Positions 7,702-18,722 are shown, counted from the stretch's first letter. The stretch: DNA of 64,000 bases from Flavobacteriales bacterium (GCA_016788635.1 JAEUSU010000027.1:171533-235532); one strand, 5' to 3'. Made by a program: numbers and translations. Notes: a model not told the origin generated them from the sequence alone.

Positions 7702-9441
7702 TCAGTTCATCTTCACGACGCGCTGGCCCACGTTGGTGTTGCCCACGCGCAGCAGGTACATGCCCGCGCCCAGCGCGGAAGTGTTCATCTGTAGGCGGTT
7801 CGCACCGCTGGAGATCGTGCGGGTCTCCTGCCACACCAGGCGACCGCCCAGGTCCAGCAGCAGGATGTTCGTGGTGCCGGCCACCGGGCTGTCGAAGGTG
7901 ATGGTGAGCTCGTCCTGCACCGGGTTCGGCCAGGCGCGCACACCCTGCAGCTCCGGACGTTGCGGGATCGCCATTCCTGCGGGGTCCATCACGTTCACCG
8001 TGAAACCGCTGGAGCGCAGGCCCACCGTGGCCATGCCGTTGTAGATGCCGTTGGCGTCCACCGATACGGAGTCGCAATAGGTGTCCGTGCAGCCCGCATT
8101 GTCCGTGATGGTGAGGCAGAGGTTGTAGGGGCCGCCCGTGGCGTAGCTGTGCGTGGGGTAGGCCTGCGTGCTGGAGCTGCCGTCGCCGAAGTTCCACAGG
8201 TATTGGAAGGTGCCGGTGCCGCCCGTGCTCAGGTTCCATACCCACACGAGGTTGGGGATGGGGGTGACCGTGCCGGTGAGGCTGTCCACCGTGAAGGCCT
8301 GGATGACCACGAACTCCGCTTCGCAGGGCACGGGAACCGTTCCCACGCAGTTGCAGGACACGTCCCACATGTCGTTCACCGTGGCGGGGCTGCCGTCGTT
8401 GCAGGGCGTGCCGGGCAGGTTGGGTCCGCCGGGGATGCCCAGGCAATCGGGCAGGCCGGTGGTCACGCACTGGCAGGTGGCGCTCCAGATACCCGTGAGG
8501 ATCATGCCGCCGATGGAATCCACACAGGCCGTTCCGGGCAGGTTGGTACCGCCGGGTATGCCCATGCAATCCACCCCTGTTGCACTGCCCACGCAGGTGC
8601 ACAGGGGCGTCCATGTGTCACCCACGGTGTTCGGGTCGCCATCGTCGCAGGAGGTGCCGGGCATGGCCGGACCCCACAGCACGCCTTGGCAATCCACCCA
8701 TCCAGAAGTGGAAATGTTGCCCAGTGTGTCCACCACGAGCGTATCGCACATCGTGCTCGTGCAGCTGGTGGCATCCACAATGGTGAGGCAGATGCCATAG
8801 ACCCCTGGTGTGGGCAGGGTGACGATCGGGTTGGGCAGGACACTGGCCGAACCATCGGGCAACCACCAGTTGAATGTGAATGGACCCGTGCCAAGCGGAG
8901 TGGCTGTGGCCTGCATAGCCCAGGGGCCGATCTGGTTGATGGTGAAGGCGGCTTGACAGGTGGAGATCACCGAGCCCACGCAGTTGCAGGATGCATCCCA
9001 GGTATCGTTCATGGTCGCCGGGTTGCCATCGTTGCAGGGGCTGCCAGGTACGTTGGGACCACCAGGAACACCGAGGCAATCCGCCGCAGGTGGTCCACAG
9101 TTGAAGTCAAGCACCACGGTGACGGTATCGAGCAGGAAGTTGAAGATGGCCGAATCCATGGCCGTGAGCACCATGCCCGAGCACATGGTGGTGACGACCA
9201 CCGAAGCCACCCCGCTGCTGATGTTCAGCATGGTGTCGTAGGTGCAGGTCACCGGGTTGATGTCCAGCGTGTAGGTGTACGACGGGGTTGTGCCACCCGT
9301 TGTGGCAATGGTCACCTGCTGGCCGGGTGTGCAGCCGGAGACGGTGCCCTCCACGATGAGCGTGTAGGGGTATTGGGCGGAAGCGCTCAGGGCCAAGGGG
9401 ATTGCCAGGGCCAGGAGCAGATGGCGGAATGTGGATCGCAT
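7702..9441 (-). CDS. Secreted PKD / Cys-rich repeat protein with T9SS sorting domain
   Basis: 579 residues from MRSTFRHLLLALAIPLALSA, a clear signal peptide ending at SAQ; the 40 residues upstream in frame look non-coding. After an N-terminal beta-sandwich-like region come two PKD-like domains (GPFTFNWWLPDG...GVYGICLTIVD and GTFQYLWNFGDGSS...GGPYNLCLTITD) and four copies of a Cys/Asp/Gly-rich repeat of about 39 residues (pattern DCxGxPGGxxxPGTxCxDG...W...CxCxG). The third copy is degenerate. The C-terminal ~85 residues (RAWPNPVQDELTITFD...GMYLLRVGNTNVGQRVVKMN) are a type A T9SS sorting domain. It is probably a surface adhesin or matrix protein. The repeat is shared with two giant proteins at 56-64 kb. 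Function is not known. Confidence 0.85.
   Translation of the reverse strand: MRSTFRHLLLALAIPLALSASAQYPYTLIVEGTVSGCTPGQQVTIATTGGTTPSYTYTLDINPVTCTYDTMLNISSGVASVVVTTMCSGMVLTAMDSAIFNFLLDTVTVVLDFNCGPPAADCLGVPGGPNVPGSPCNDGNPATMNDTWDASCNCVGSVISTCQAAFTINQIGPWAMQATATPLGTGPFTFNWWLPDGSASVLPNPIVTLPTPGVYGICLTIVDATSCTSTMCDTLVVDTLGNISTSGWVDCQGVLWGPAMPGTSCDDGDPNTVGDTWTPLCTCVGSATGVDCMGIPGGTNLPGTACVDSIGGMILTGIWSATCQCVTTGLPDCLGIPGGPNLPGTPCNDGSPATVNDMWDVSCNCVGTVPVPCEAEFVVIQAFTVDSLTGTVTPIPNLVWVWNLSTGGTGTFQYLWNFGDGSSSTQAYPTHSYATGGPYNLCLTITDNAGCTDTYCDSVSVDANGIYNGMATVGLRSSGFTVNVMDPAGMAIPQRPELQGVRAWPNPVQDELTITFDSPVAGTTNILLLDLGGRLVWQETRTISSGANRLQMNTSALGAGMYLLRVGNTNVGQRVVKMN
8330..8694 (-). repeat. Three adjacent Cys-rich repeats (39-residue family)
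   Basis: Read on the minus strand, three consecutive units start with DCQGV, DCMGI and DCLGI and end with CTCVG, CQCV and CNCVG. A fourth unit (DCLGVPGGPNVPG) lies separately near 8960-9083, beyond a PKD domain. The end near 8330 is approximate. The third unit has lost the CNDGN core (CVDSIGG instead). Confidence 0.75.
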
Positions 9442-9525
9442 GGGTCCGGGTTGGGTTGGTTTCCTTCTTTCACCAGCATACACGGCTGTGGAAGGCCCGG
9501 GGTTGGGTGGAAGGCAGGAAATGAT

Positions 9526-9552
9526 CAGAAAATTAGCCGATCGGGCGATCGG
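9526..9552 (-). terminator. Rho-independent terminator after hutU
   Basis: The minus strand reads CCGATCG, a 2-nt loop and CGATCGG (9537-9552), followed by CTAATTTTCTG. It lies about 50 bp past the hutU stop and before the next gene. Confidence 0.55.
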
Positions 9553-9604
9553 ATGACGCATTTGCCCCCATGGGAACGCGCTCCCACTGGGACCCCGGCA
9601 CCCA

Positions 9605-11629
<2,025 letters not shown>

Positions 11630-11664
11630 GCTGCGAAGATCGCGACCGGCGCGCTTCAGCCCTG

Positions 11665-11877
11665 CTAGGCCGGACGCTTCATATCGTAGCCATACGGACA
11701 ATGCCGGCAGCCGCTCTGGCAGCAATAGCCCCGCTTGCGGTGGTACTGCTCGGTAAAGACCAGGTAGCCTTCCGGGCTGAAGTAGTAGTCGCCCGGCTCC
11801 AGACCCAGCCGCGCCATGCGCTCATCCCGGGGGGTGCGCTCCGCCTCATTCCGAAGGGACTGTGTGCTATCGTCCAT
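11665..11877 (-). CDS. Small Cys-rich DUF5522 family protein
   Basis: 70 residues. The core PGDYYFSPEGYLVFTEQYH followed by KRGYCCQSGCRHCPYGY matches the short DUF5522 family as I recall it. The four closely spaced Cys and the His suggest a metal site; no function is established. It lies directly upstream of hutU, 35 bp away, on the same strand and may share its transcript, although a promoter-like box for hutU (GATCTTCG at 11634-11641) sits between them. Confidence 0.8.
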   Translation of the reverse strand: MDDSTQSLRNEAERTPRDERMARLGLEPGDYYFSPEGYLVFTEQYHRKRGYCCQSGCRHCPYGYDMKRPA

Positions 11878-12083
11878 GGCTGGTCCTGAGGCAAGAACGC
11901 GGACAGGCCCGCTTTGTTCGATCGCGAAGGTGGGAGATCGGACAGTGTTAAGCGAAAGTTGCTCTTCACGACGTTCTATTCACGATCGCCGGTGGATGAA
12001 CCGGTGGATGGATCGTGAACAACCCCTTGGATGTCCGGTACTTTCGGGGCTTGCCGGAAGGCCCTGCCAAACGCTAAAGGACG
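11878..12083. promoter_or_regulatory. Divergent intergenic region with a plus-strand -7 box
   Basis: About 200 bp separate the DUF5522 gene (minus) from the glucosaminidase gene (plus). TACTTTCG at 12039-12046, 37 nt before the ATG at 12084, resembles the TAnnTTTG -7 element with one change. No other structure is evident. Confidence 0.45.
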
Positions 12084-13070
12084 ATGTGGAGATGTGGAAA
12101 ACCCAGAGGGATGGGAGGCGTGTGGGCCGCCTGGGTGCTGCTTGGGTGGCCCCTGGCCGTGGTGGGGCAGCAGGCCGCCGTCCGGATCACGCCTGAAGAG
12201 TACATCGCCCGTTGGCAGGAGGTGGCCATCCGGAAGATGCAGGAGCACGGCATCCCGGCCAGCATCACGCTGGCGCAGGGGCTGTTGGAGAGCAACAACG
12301 GCAACAGTCGGCTGGCGCGCGAGGCCAACAACCACTTCGGCATCAAGTGCACCTCGGATTGGACCGGGGGCAAGATCTACCACGACGACGACAAGAAGGA
12401 CGATTGCTTCCGCAAGTACCGGGATGCGGCGGACAGCTTCGAGGACCACTCGCGTTTCCTGCAGCGGCCGCGCTACGCCGGGCTCTTCCAACTGAAGCCC
12501 ACGGATTACAAGGGCTGGGCCCATGGATTGAAGCAGGCGGGCTACGCCACCGATCCCCACTATCCGCACAAGCTCATCAACCTGATCGAGCGTTTCGAAC
12601 TGGATCAACTGGACAAGGGCATCAAGCCCAACCGGCAGCTCGCGGATGCGCCCACCGCGCCCAAACATCACCGCAGTGGCCGCCACCCGGCCGGTGAGGT
12701 CACCATCACCATCGGTGCGGGGCGCGAGGTGCAGCGCTTCGAGGGGCGCATCAAGTACATCAAGGCCAAAGCGGGCGACAATTTCAAGGCACTTGCCGAT
12801 GAGTTGGAGATGATGCCCGGCCAGCTTGCGCGCTACAACGATCTGCCGAAGGATGCCACGCTGCAGGCAGGTCAGGTGATCTACCTCCAGCCCAAACGCT
12901 CCGCCGCGAAGAGCGCCATCGTACACACGGTGCGCAATGGGGACACGCTCTGGAGCCTCAGCCAGCAGTACGGCGTGAAGCTGGACCGCCTGGTGAAGTA
13001 CAACGGACTGGCGGCGGATGCGCCCTTGCAGCCGGGAAGCAAGGTGCAGTTGCGGAAGCCGCGTAAGTGA
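12084..13070 (+). CDS. Glucosaminidase domain protein with two LysM domains
   Basis: 328 residues. A signal peptide (WAAWVLLGWPLAVVGQQ) is followed by a glycoside hydrolase 73-type N-acetylglucosaminidase domain, about residues 35-175. ASITLAQGLLESNNGNS carries the expected catalytic Glu, and NNHFGIKC and YGLF-like substrate segments follow. Two LysM peptidoglycan-binding domains follow, at about 220-275 (IKAKAGDNFKALADELEM) and 282-326 (VRNGDTLWSLSQQYGVKLDRL). It should cleave glycan strands of peptidoglycan in the periplasm, in cell-wall remodelling or separation. The start at 12084 has an AAAGGA-like site just upstream; the ATG at 12111 has almost no spacing. It is convergent with the haemoglobin gene, 4 bp apart. 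Confidence 0.9.
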   Translation: MWRCGKPRGMGGVWAAWVLLGWPLAVVGQQAAVRITPEEYIARWQEVAIRKMQEHGIPASITLAQGLLESNNGNSRLAREANNHFGIKCTSDWTGGKIYHDDDKKDDCFRKYRDAADSFEDHSRFLQRPRYAGLFQLKPTDYKGWAHGLKQAGYATDPHYPHKLINLIERFELDQLDKGIKPNRQLADAPTAPKHHRSGRHPAGEVTITIGAGREVQRFEGRIKYIKAKAGDNFKALADELEMMPGQLARYNDLPKDATLQAGQVIYLQPKRSAAKSAIVHTVRNGDTLWSLSQQYGVKLDRLVKYNGLAADAPLQPGSKVQLRKPRK

Positions 13071-13074
13071 GTAC

Positions 13075-13443
13075 TTAGGTGCCCGTCACCTTATGGGCCA
13101 TCACGGCCGCTATGCTGTGCGCCCGCTGCTTCGCTTCATCCGCCACCATTCCGGCGAATAGTTCATCGACTGTGTGCTCCCAAATGGAGAGCCAGTGATC
13201 GAAATGCGATCGTTGCATGGGCATGCGTTGGTGCAGCCGCCGGTGCGCGGTCATGGGGTCGCCGGTGTACGTGCGTTCACCCAGCAGCACCATGGCCCAG
13301 AAGGAAGTGATCAGCGGGATGTGATGGTCCCAGTCCAGCCCGGTGAAGAAATGCCCGATCACCGGGTCCGGCTTCACAGAAGCGTAGAAGGTCTCCACCA
13401 AGCGCTGGATGTCCTCTTTCGTGCGGATGTCGGTCTTGGCCAT
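13075..13443 (-). CDS. Truncated haemoglobin, group III type
   Basis: 122 residues from MAKTDIRTKEDI; the upstream GVVNMAKT extension is not needed. Family features: FYASVKPDPVIGHFF at the B/E region, SFWAMVLLGERTYTGDPM, then LHQRMPMQRSHFDHWL, whose His residues lie in the proximal (F8) region, and a C-terminal W..TVDELF helix. These cytosolic haem proteins bind O2 or NO; group III members are linked to microaerobic or nitrosative conditions, but the role here is unknown. A 15-bp palindrome (CTTCGGTCACCGAAG, 13461-13475) lies 18 nt upstream of the start and could be an operator. The gene stands alone. Confidence 0.88.
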   Translation of the reverse strand: MAKTDIRTKEDIQRLVETFYASVKPDPVIGHFFTGLDWDHHIPLITSFWAMVLLGERTYTGDPMTAHRRLHQRMPMQRSHFDHWLSIWEHTVDELFAGMVADEAKQRAHSIAAVMAHKVTGT

Positions 13444-13502
13444 GTTCACAACCCCCAACCCTTCGGTCACCGAAGCTTCAGCATAAGCGGCTCACCCCCC
13501 AA

Positions 13503-13582
13503 CCTGCCTGCGGCAGCCAGGCCCCCAACCTCCAACCTCCAACCTTCAACCTTCAACCTCCAACCTGCCAGCGGCCGGCAGG
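13503..13582. repeat. Heptanucleotide array bracketed by two hairpins
   Basis: Five direct copies of AACCTYC occupy 13527-13561, with a sixth partial copy following. They are flanked on each side by a small inverted repeat: CCTGCC-n7-GCCAGG at 13503-13521 and CCTGCC-n7-GGCAGG at 13564-13582. The array is noncoding and lies between the haemoglobin start and the ktrA stop. Confidence 0.8.
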
Positions 13583-13592
13583 CCTCCAACCC

Positions 13593-14282
13593 CTAATCAT
13601 TCTCCCCTGTGAACTTCGCCACTTCGTCCTTCTCGCCGAAGAGCACGAGGATGTCGCCCTTCTGCGGCGCGAAGTCGGGGTCCATCACGCCAAGCGCGCC
13701 CAGCTTGATGCTGCGGCGGCCCATGAAGCTCTTCTCGCTCTCCTTGCGCAGCACGGTCACCAGGCCCAGCTGGCGTTTGGTGAGTTCCTCGATCTGGTTC
13801 AGCGGCTTGCCCACGAAGCGGTCGGGCACCACGATCTCCGCGATGGTGAAGCCGCCGGGTAGCTCGAACTGGTCCACCAGGCGGCGCAGGTTCAGCTTGC
13901 GCGCAAGGCCCTCGGCGGCCTTCTCCTCGGGGTGCATCACCTCGGTCACCCCCATGGAGTTCAGTACCATCTCGTGGAGTGGATTGATGGCGCGGCTGAT
14001 CACCCGGCGGACCTTCAGGTTAACGAGCAGCGCGGTGGTCATGATGTTGGCGCCCTCGTCTTCGCCTATGGCCACCACCGCGCAATCCACATCATTCAGC
14101 GGCAGTGTGCTCATGGCGAGCGGGTCGTTGCTTTCGAGGGCAACGGCCAGCGAGACCTCGTTCTTGATGCCCTCCACCTTTGTCATGTCATGGTCGATGG
14201 CGATCACCTCATGGCCCATCAAGGTAAGTTTGACCGAGAGCGAGCGGCCGAAGTTGCCGAGCCCGAATACCGCGACTTTCAT
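13593..14282 (-). CDS. Potassium channel regulatory subunit (KtrA/TrkA-type RCK protein)
   Basis: 229 residues. An N-terminal RCK_N Rossmann domain (about 1-120) starts with VAVFGLGNFGRSL, a GxGxxG nucleotide site with acidic D30-type contacts (IDHDMTK). An RCK_C ligand-binding domain (about 135-225) contains GKPLNQIEELTKRQLGLVTV and GDILVLFGE. It forms a cytosolic ring that gates the membrane subunit in response to ATP/ADP or cyclic di-AMP. The membrane subunit gene lies 37 bp upstream on the same strand, so the two form one operon. A single RCK pair of this size fits the KtrA class better than the two-repeat E. coli TrkA. Confidence 0.92.
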   Translation of the reverse strand: MKVAVFGLGNFGRSLSVKLTLMGHEVIAIDHDMTKVEGIKNEVSLAVALESNDPLAMSTLPLNDVDCAVVAIGEDEGANIMTTALLVNLKVRRVISRAINPLHEMVLNSMGVTEVMHPEEKAAEGLARKLNLRRLVDQFELPGGFTIAEIVVPDRFVGKPLNQIEELTKRQLGLVTVLRKESEKSFMGRRSIKLGALGVMDPDFAPQKGDILVLFGEKDEVAKFTGEND

Positions 14283-14319
14283 GCGTTGTGCGCCGTAGCC
14301 CGGCGCGGGCGTTGAGGGT

Positions 14320-16080
14320 TCAATTGATGAGGATGTCCTCCTTGGGGTAACGGTAGGGAGATGTCTGCACCTGGCGCAGCAGGCTTACCAGCAGGGTGAG
14401 GCCACTGACACGGCCGACGAACATGACCACGACCAGGAAGAGGCGACTGTCCTCGCCCAGTGCAGCGGTGATGCCCATGCTCTGGCCAACGGTGGCAAAG
14501 GCACTGAAGCATTCGAAGGCGATCGGTAGAAGGGGGGTCTCGGGCTCCAACGAAGCCACCACAGTCACGGAGAGGCCCAAAAAAATGAGCGAGAGCACGA
14601 TGGTGGCGAATGCGCGACGCATGCTCAGATTGCTGATCTCACGTCCGGCGAACTCCACGCGTTTGCGGCCGCGCGCCGTGGCGAAGATGTTCAGCGTGGC
14701 CAGCGCGAAGGTGGTGGTCTTGATGCCGCCGGCAGTGCTCCCGGGCGACCCGCCCACATACATCAGCAACATGACCACCATGATGGCCGGCATGCTCATC
14801 AGGTTGAAATCGATGACATTGAAACCTGCCGTGCGCGAGGCCGCGCTGGTGAAGAAGGTCACGGTGATCTTGCCCCAGGTATCGTGCAGGGCGATGTCTG
14901 CGCGGCCCCACTCCAGGAACACGAGCACGGCGCAACCCAGGGTAAGCAACAGGACCGTGGTGGTGAGCACCAGACGGCTGCTCACGGTCACCTCCCGGGG
15001 GTACCGGCGGCAGGGTGTGCCGGTGATCCACTTGCGCACATGCTCCACGGTCCAGTACCGCAGGTAGCGGCTGAAATTGAAGGTGATGCCAAAGCCCAGG
15101 CCTCCGAAGATGATGAGCAGTGCAAGCACCCACATCAAGGGATAGTTGAAGCGGAGCAGGTCGTTGTACAAGCCATTGCCCCATGTGCTGAAGCCGGCAT
15201 TGTTGAACGCGCTCACCGCATGGAACGCGGAGAAGAAGACGTGTTCGCCGAAGGTGGTGAAGTGGTCCGCAGGAGTGGAAAGGAAAACGAACAACGCACC
15301 AACGGCCTCCAGGCCCAGGGTGAAAAGGATGACCTGGATGATGAACGAGCGAGCCGACCCGAGGGATGTGTTGGCGATGTCGCGGATGCGCAGTTGCTCC
15401 TCGAGCGAGGAACGCCCTTTGAAGAAGAAGGCGAAGAAGCTGGTGAAGGTCATCACACCCAAACCACCCAGCTGGAAGAGCAACATCAGCAACCATTGTC
15501 CACCTCGCGTGAGGTCCTGTGACACATCGATCACGGACAGGCCGGTCACGCAAACGGCGGAGGTGGCGGTGAAAAGGGCCTCCGTGATGGAAAGCGGACG
15601 GGTGGAGGCATTGGGCAGCAGGAAGAGCGCCGTGCCTATGGCGATCACCAGGATGAAGCTGGCCGTGAAGAGCAGGGCCGGATTGAACAGGCGGGTGTTC
15701 CGGCCGATCTCCAGCCGGGAGAACTCGATGAATACGAACAACAGCAGGAACACGAGGTAGGGCCAGCGCGACAGGCCGGCCCATTCCGTCAATCCCAACG
15801 GCCTGCCGAAGATGAGGAAGAGCGCCACGAGGAACCAGAGCACTTCGGCCTTGCGTTGTGGTTCGTTGCGGAGACTGTTGCGCAACAAACTGCCCAATGT
15901 GACGAAGGCCGCAGCACAGACCAGCCCGTAGTTCAACAAGTCCAGGCGGGCCACCATGGAAAGCTCGCTCTTCAAACCGAACTCGAGCAGCAGCAGGAAA
16001 ATGGCCAGGATGATGACGACGATGCGTGCCAGTCCCACCACCTCGCGCCGAAGTGCGGTCCGCAGCAATGCTCTTTTCAT
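14320..16080 (-). CDS. Potassium transporter membrane subunit (TrkH/KtrB family)
   Basis: 586 residues, a polytopic inner-membrane protein. After an N-terminal extension of about five extra membrane segments (1-165) come four repeated M1-P-M2 units with pore-loop signatures: TSAVCVTGLSVID, HAVSAFNNAGFSTWG, TSAASRTAGFNVID and SAFATVGQSMG. Each loop carries the selectivity-filter Gly. The invariant region MYVGGSPGSTAGGIKTTT is present. It imports K+ with the RCK protein encoded immediately downstream. The start at 16080 gives a positively charged N-terminus (MKRALLRTALRREV). The gene upstream, a large periplasmic protein, is 48 bp away and may be cotranscribed. Confidence 0.95.
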   Translation of the reverse strand: MKRALLRTALRREVVGLARIVVIILAIFLLLLEFGLKSELSMVARLDLLNYGLVCAAAFVTLGSLLRNSLRNEPQRKAEVLWFLVALFLIFGRPLGLTEWAGLSRWPYLVFLLLFVFIEFSRLEIGRNTRLFNPALLFTASFILVIAIGTALFLLPNASTRPLSITEALFTATSAVCVTGLSVIDVSQDLTRGGQWLLMLLFQLGGLGVMTFTSFFAFFFKGRSSLEEQLRIRDIANTSLGSARSFIIQVILFTLGLEAVGALFVFLSTPADHFTTFGEHVFFSAFHAVSAFNNAGFSTWGNGLYNDLLRFNYPLMWVLALLIIFGGLGFGITFNFSRYLRYWTVEHVRKWITGTPCRRYPREVTVSSRLVLTTTVLLLTLGCAVLVFLEWGRADIALHDTWGKITVTFFTSAASRTAGFNVIDFNLMSMPAIMVVMLLMYVGGSPGSTAGGIKTTTFALATLNIFATARGRKRVEFAGREISNLSMRRAFATIVLSLIFLGLSVTVVASLEPETPLLPIAFECFSAFATVGQSMGITAALGEDSRLFLVVVMFVGRVSGLTLLVSLLRQVQTSPYRYPKEDILIN

Positions 16081-16128
16081 CCGCGGGCGAAGTTCGTCAT
16101 GGCACTGGCTCGTTGTGCCGTTCCGTGG

Positions 16129-18705
16129 TCATGGCACCAGTCGTTTCCAGGCGATCACACGCCCGTTGCGGTTCACGGTCACCAGGTCGAAACCTTCGCT
16201 GCGGGTACCGTTCCAGCGGGCGGCGGCTTTTCCGCCGGTAAAGGGTGAGCCAGGCTGATCTTGCCCCCCGGCATCCACCAGATGCATGCGGTCCCGGTCT
16301 TCAGCGGCGACGAAGAAACCAAGCATCGCAGCCATGGGGGCATGATGCACTTCCAGCCTGAGAGGTGTGCCAAAGGTGCGCAGGACACGCATGCTCCCCG
16401 CGTTCCATGCGACCAGCGAGTCGCCGCGCGTGGTGATGAGTTCCGCACGGGCATCCCCATCCAGGTCGGCCAGCATGGCGGTCCCCGTCAGTGCACCGGC
16501 CGGTGCCATCAATTCCTGGCCTCCATCCAGCCGCGTGCGGAACGCTGCGCCGCTGCTATCCTGCCAGGTGAGCGTGACGCCACCCAGGTTCACACCGGCC
16601 TGTACATCGAGCAGCGCGAACAGAGCGGGGAAGGAGGCCTGCGCTCCGGGCCTGGGAGCGCCGCGCCGGTCCATCACCAAGGGCGTTCCATCATCCGGCA
16701 GCAGGAACAGGTGGTCCTGTGTGCCGGTGCGTAGGTGGCGTACGGCGAAACGGCACGGGCCAGTGAGTTTGGGTGGGCTCCATCCCTGCGTGGCTTTTCC
16801 ATCCAGTCCAAAGTTCAACACCCGGCCATCGGCGAGCGGAATCAGCACGCGGTAGTCGCGCTTGTTCTCATAATCGAACACGGCCAGGGGCGCGGTGGCC
16901 GGTGCGGCCAGCACGTATGGGAAGCCTTCAAGGTCTTTGCCGTTCCGGTCGATCAGGTGCACGCGCTCAGCGGTGTTGAAAAGCAACTGGAGTTTGCCGT
17001 TGCGGAAACGGTCCACCTGGTGAACGGCACCTTGAATGGCGCCTTCCAATGGACGCGTCCAGAGGATCTGCCCTGTGCCGCCGATCAGGTGCAGCCGGAA
17101 TTGTTCGTCCTGCACCAACACTTCGCGGCTGTTGTTGGCATGGTTGCGCACGGGAAAGGGGCCCGTAAGCAGCGCCGCACCGATGTCCGTGCTCCACAAC
17201 GCGGCGGATGGGGCCTCTGGCTGTGTGGCGCCCTGCAGGCAAACGGAGATCAGGCGGTTGCCCAACGCATCGGTGCCGCGTTGCAGCAGGAAGCCACCGA
17301 GACCGCTGAGCGTGCCTTCCCACGTGGCCAGCATGCGCTGCAAGGTGGTGTCGCTCCAACTGTTGAGCAGGACCTGTGAACGCCCCACATCGCACCACCA
17401 ACTGTTCTCCGCTGCTATCCCGTGTTGTTGGATGAAGGCAGTGGTGCGGCCATCCTCCGCCAGCGAAGTGCCGTCCATCCATGCATCCACGGCTTCACGC
17501 AACCAGGACGCTTCGGGACTCAGCACCAGTTTCTCTCCGTACAGCGCGCACCAAGGGCGCTCCATGTGATGCTCACGTAGCCCAAGATGAACGCGCAGCA
17601 TGTTCACGTTGCCCGGACGGTATAGCGTGATGCCCCGGTGATCAAGGCTGTCACAGGCAGGGTCCGCACGCCTCAGGGCCTTCAGTGCGTCAGATACGCG
17701 GTCACTACCGTGCACACGCCACACGTTCGTCGTGCAGGCGGTGTCGCCACGGTGCCAGATGCCCGAGAGGAGGGGGCCATCCAGCAGTGGAGCATCCAGG
17801 CCTTCCGGCATGAGGCTGTCCGGTGGTACATGCCGGGCACTCAGCATGTGCACCGCCTCGGGCAGCACACGCGGCACCATGATGGGTTGCAAGGCATTTT
17901 CACCAAGGACCACCTGGCCCGGACCGCCAATGATCACGCCGCTCAGGAGCAGCGCCTCGGGGCGCACGCGCACATCCAGCGCCGCCATGCCGGAAGGCCA
18001 GTGCATGGCATCCGCCACTTCAGCGCGCAGGAAAGCGCCCAGCAGGCCCTGGGTCACGGGCAGTTGCACCAGGAGGTGTGCATCCACACCGGTGCCGAAG
18101 GTGCGCCGTGCTTCCAACATGTTGGAGTCCATGGGCGCAGGATCGGCCAGGCGGAACAGGGCGGCCTCCAAGGTGGCGGGATCGGTGGCGGCAAGCACCA
18201 GTCCATCGCGTAGCGACATGTGCAGCGCGTGGCGCTCACCCATTGCCGTATGAGCCACCTGCTCACCGTTTCGTATTCGGGCCATGGTGGCTTCGTCCAT
18301 TCGCAGGGCATGGGCGAACATGCGCTCGTCCGAAGCGTCCTTCACGGGGCAGACCACCAACAAGCCGGCGGTGCGTCCTCCGGTGCGCACCCATGCGGCC
18401 AGTATCGTGGGGTCTGCCGGAGTGTTCGCACCGCTCGCTTCCAGGGCCATCTGCAGGCGCGTGAACACACTGTCCAGCAGGGTGCCTGCGGTGGTGCCAC
18501 CCAGCACGGACCACAGGGCTGCCGTATGCGTCCATCGGTCCCAGGCCGCAGTGGCCATTGGTACCTCAAGAACGGCTGCGCTGGTGGGAGGGATCGCGCG
18601 CCAGGGATCTGCTGAGGGAGCGTTGCGCAACTGCCGGCCCCAAAGGGTCCACACCACTGCGGCCGCCACAGCGGCCACCAGCAGGATGGCGGGAAGACGA
18701 CGCAT
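16129..18705 (-). CDS. Large membrane-anchored periplasmic protein, DUF3352-like, with beta-propeller-like C-terminal half
   Basis: 858 residues. One N-terminal hydrophobic segment (LPAILLVAAVAAAVVWTLWG) is either a signal anchor or an uncleaved signal. Residues about 35-520 resemble DUF3352-type proteins: a VPA-like start (IPPTSAAVLEVP), then repeated segments on long helices (LAATDPATLEAALFRL, LVLSPEASWLREAVDAW). Residues about 530-858 hold repeated beta units of the kind found in propeller or FG-GAP-like folds (LHLIGGTGQILWTRPL, VHLIDRNGKDLEGFPYV, VLNFGLDGKATQGW, AMLADLDGDARAELITTRG). LDGDARAEL resembles a Ca2+-binding FG-GAP loop. Function is unknown. Its promoter box lies at 18723-18730. 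Confidence 0.75.
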   Translation of the reverse strand: MRRLPAILLVAAVAAAVVWTLWGRQLRNAPSADPWRAIPPTSAAVLEVPMATAAWDRWTHTAALWSVLGGTTAGTLLDSVFTRLQMALEASGANTPADPTILAAWVRTGGRTAGLLVVCPVKDASDERMFAHALRMDEATMARIRNGEQVAHTAMGERHALHMSLRDGLVLAATDPATLEAALFRLADPAPMDSNMLEARRTFGTGVDAHLLVQLPVTQGLLGAFLRAEVADAMHWPSGMAALDVRVRPEALLLSGVIIGGPGQVVLGENALQPIMVPRVLPEAVHMLSARHVPPDSLMPEGLDAPLLDGPLLSGIWHRGDTACTTNVWRVHGSDRVSDALKALRRADPACDSLDHRGITLYRPGNVNMLRVHLGLREHHMERPWCALYGEKLVLSPEASWLREAVDAWMDGTSLAEDGRTTAFIQQHGIAAENSWWCDVGRSQVLLNSWSDTTLQRMLATWEGTLSGLGGFLLQRGTDALGNRLISVCLQGATQPEAPSAALWSTDIGAALLTGPFPVRNHANNSREVLVQDEQFRLHLIGGTGQILWTRPLEGAIQGAVHQVDRFRNGKLQLLFNTAERVHLIDRNGKDLEGFPYVLAAPATAPLAVFDYENKRDYRVLIPLADGRVLNFGLDGKATQGWSPPKLTGPCRFAVRHLRTGTQDHLFLLPDDGTPLVMDRRGAPRPGAQASFPALFALLDVQAGVNLGGVTLTWQDSSGAAFRTRLDGGQELMAPAGALTGTAMLADLDGDARAELITTRGDSLVAWNAGSMRVLRTFGTPLRLEVHHAPMAAMLGFFVAAEDRDRMHLVDAGGQDQPGSPFTGGKAAARWNGTRSEGFDLVTVNRNGRVIAWKRLVP

Positions 18706-18722
18706 TCAGGGAATGAACGCAC

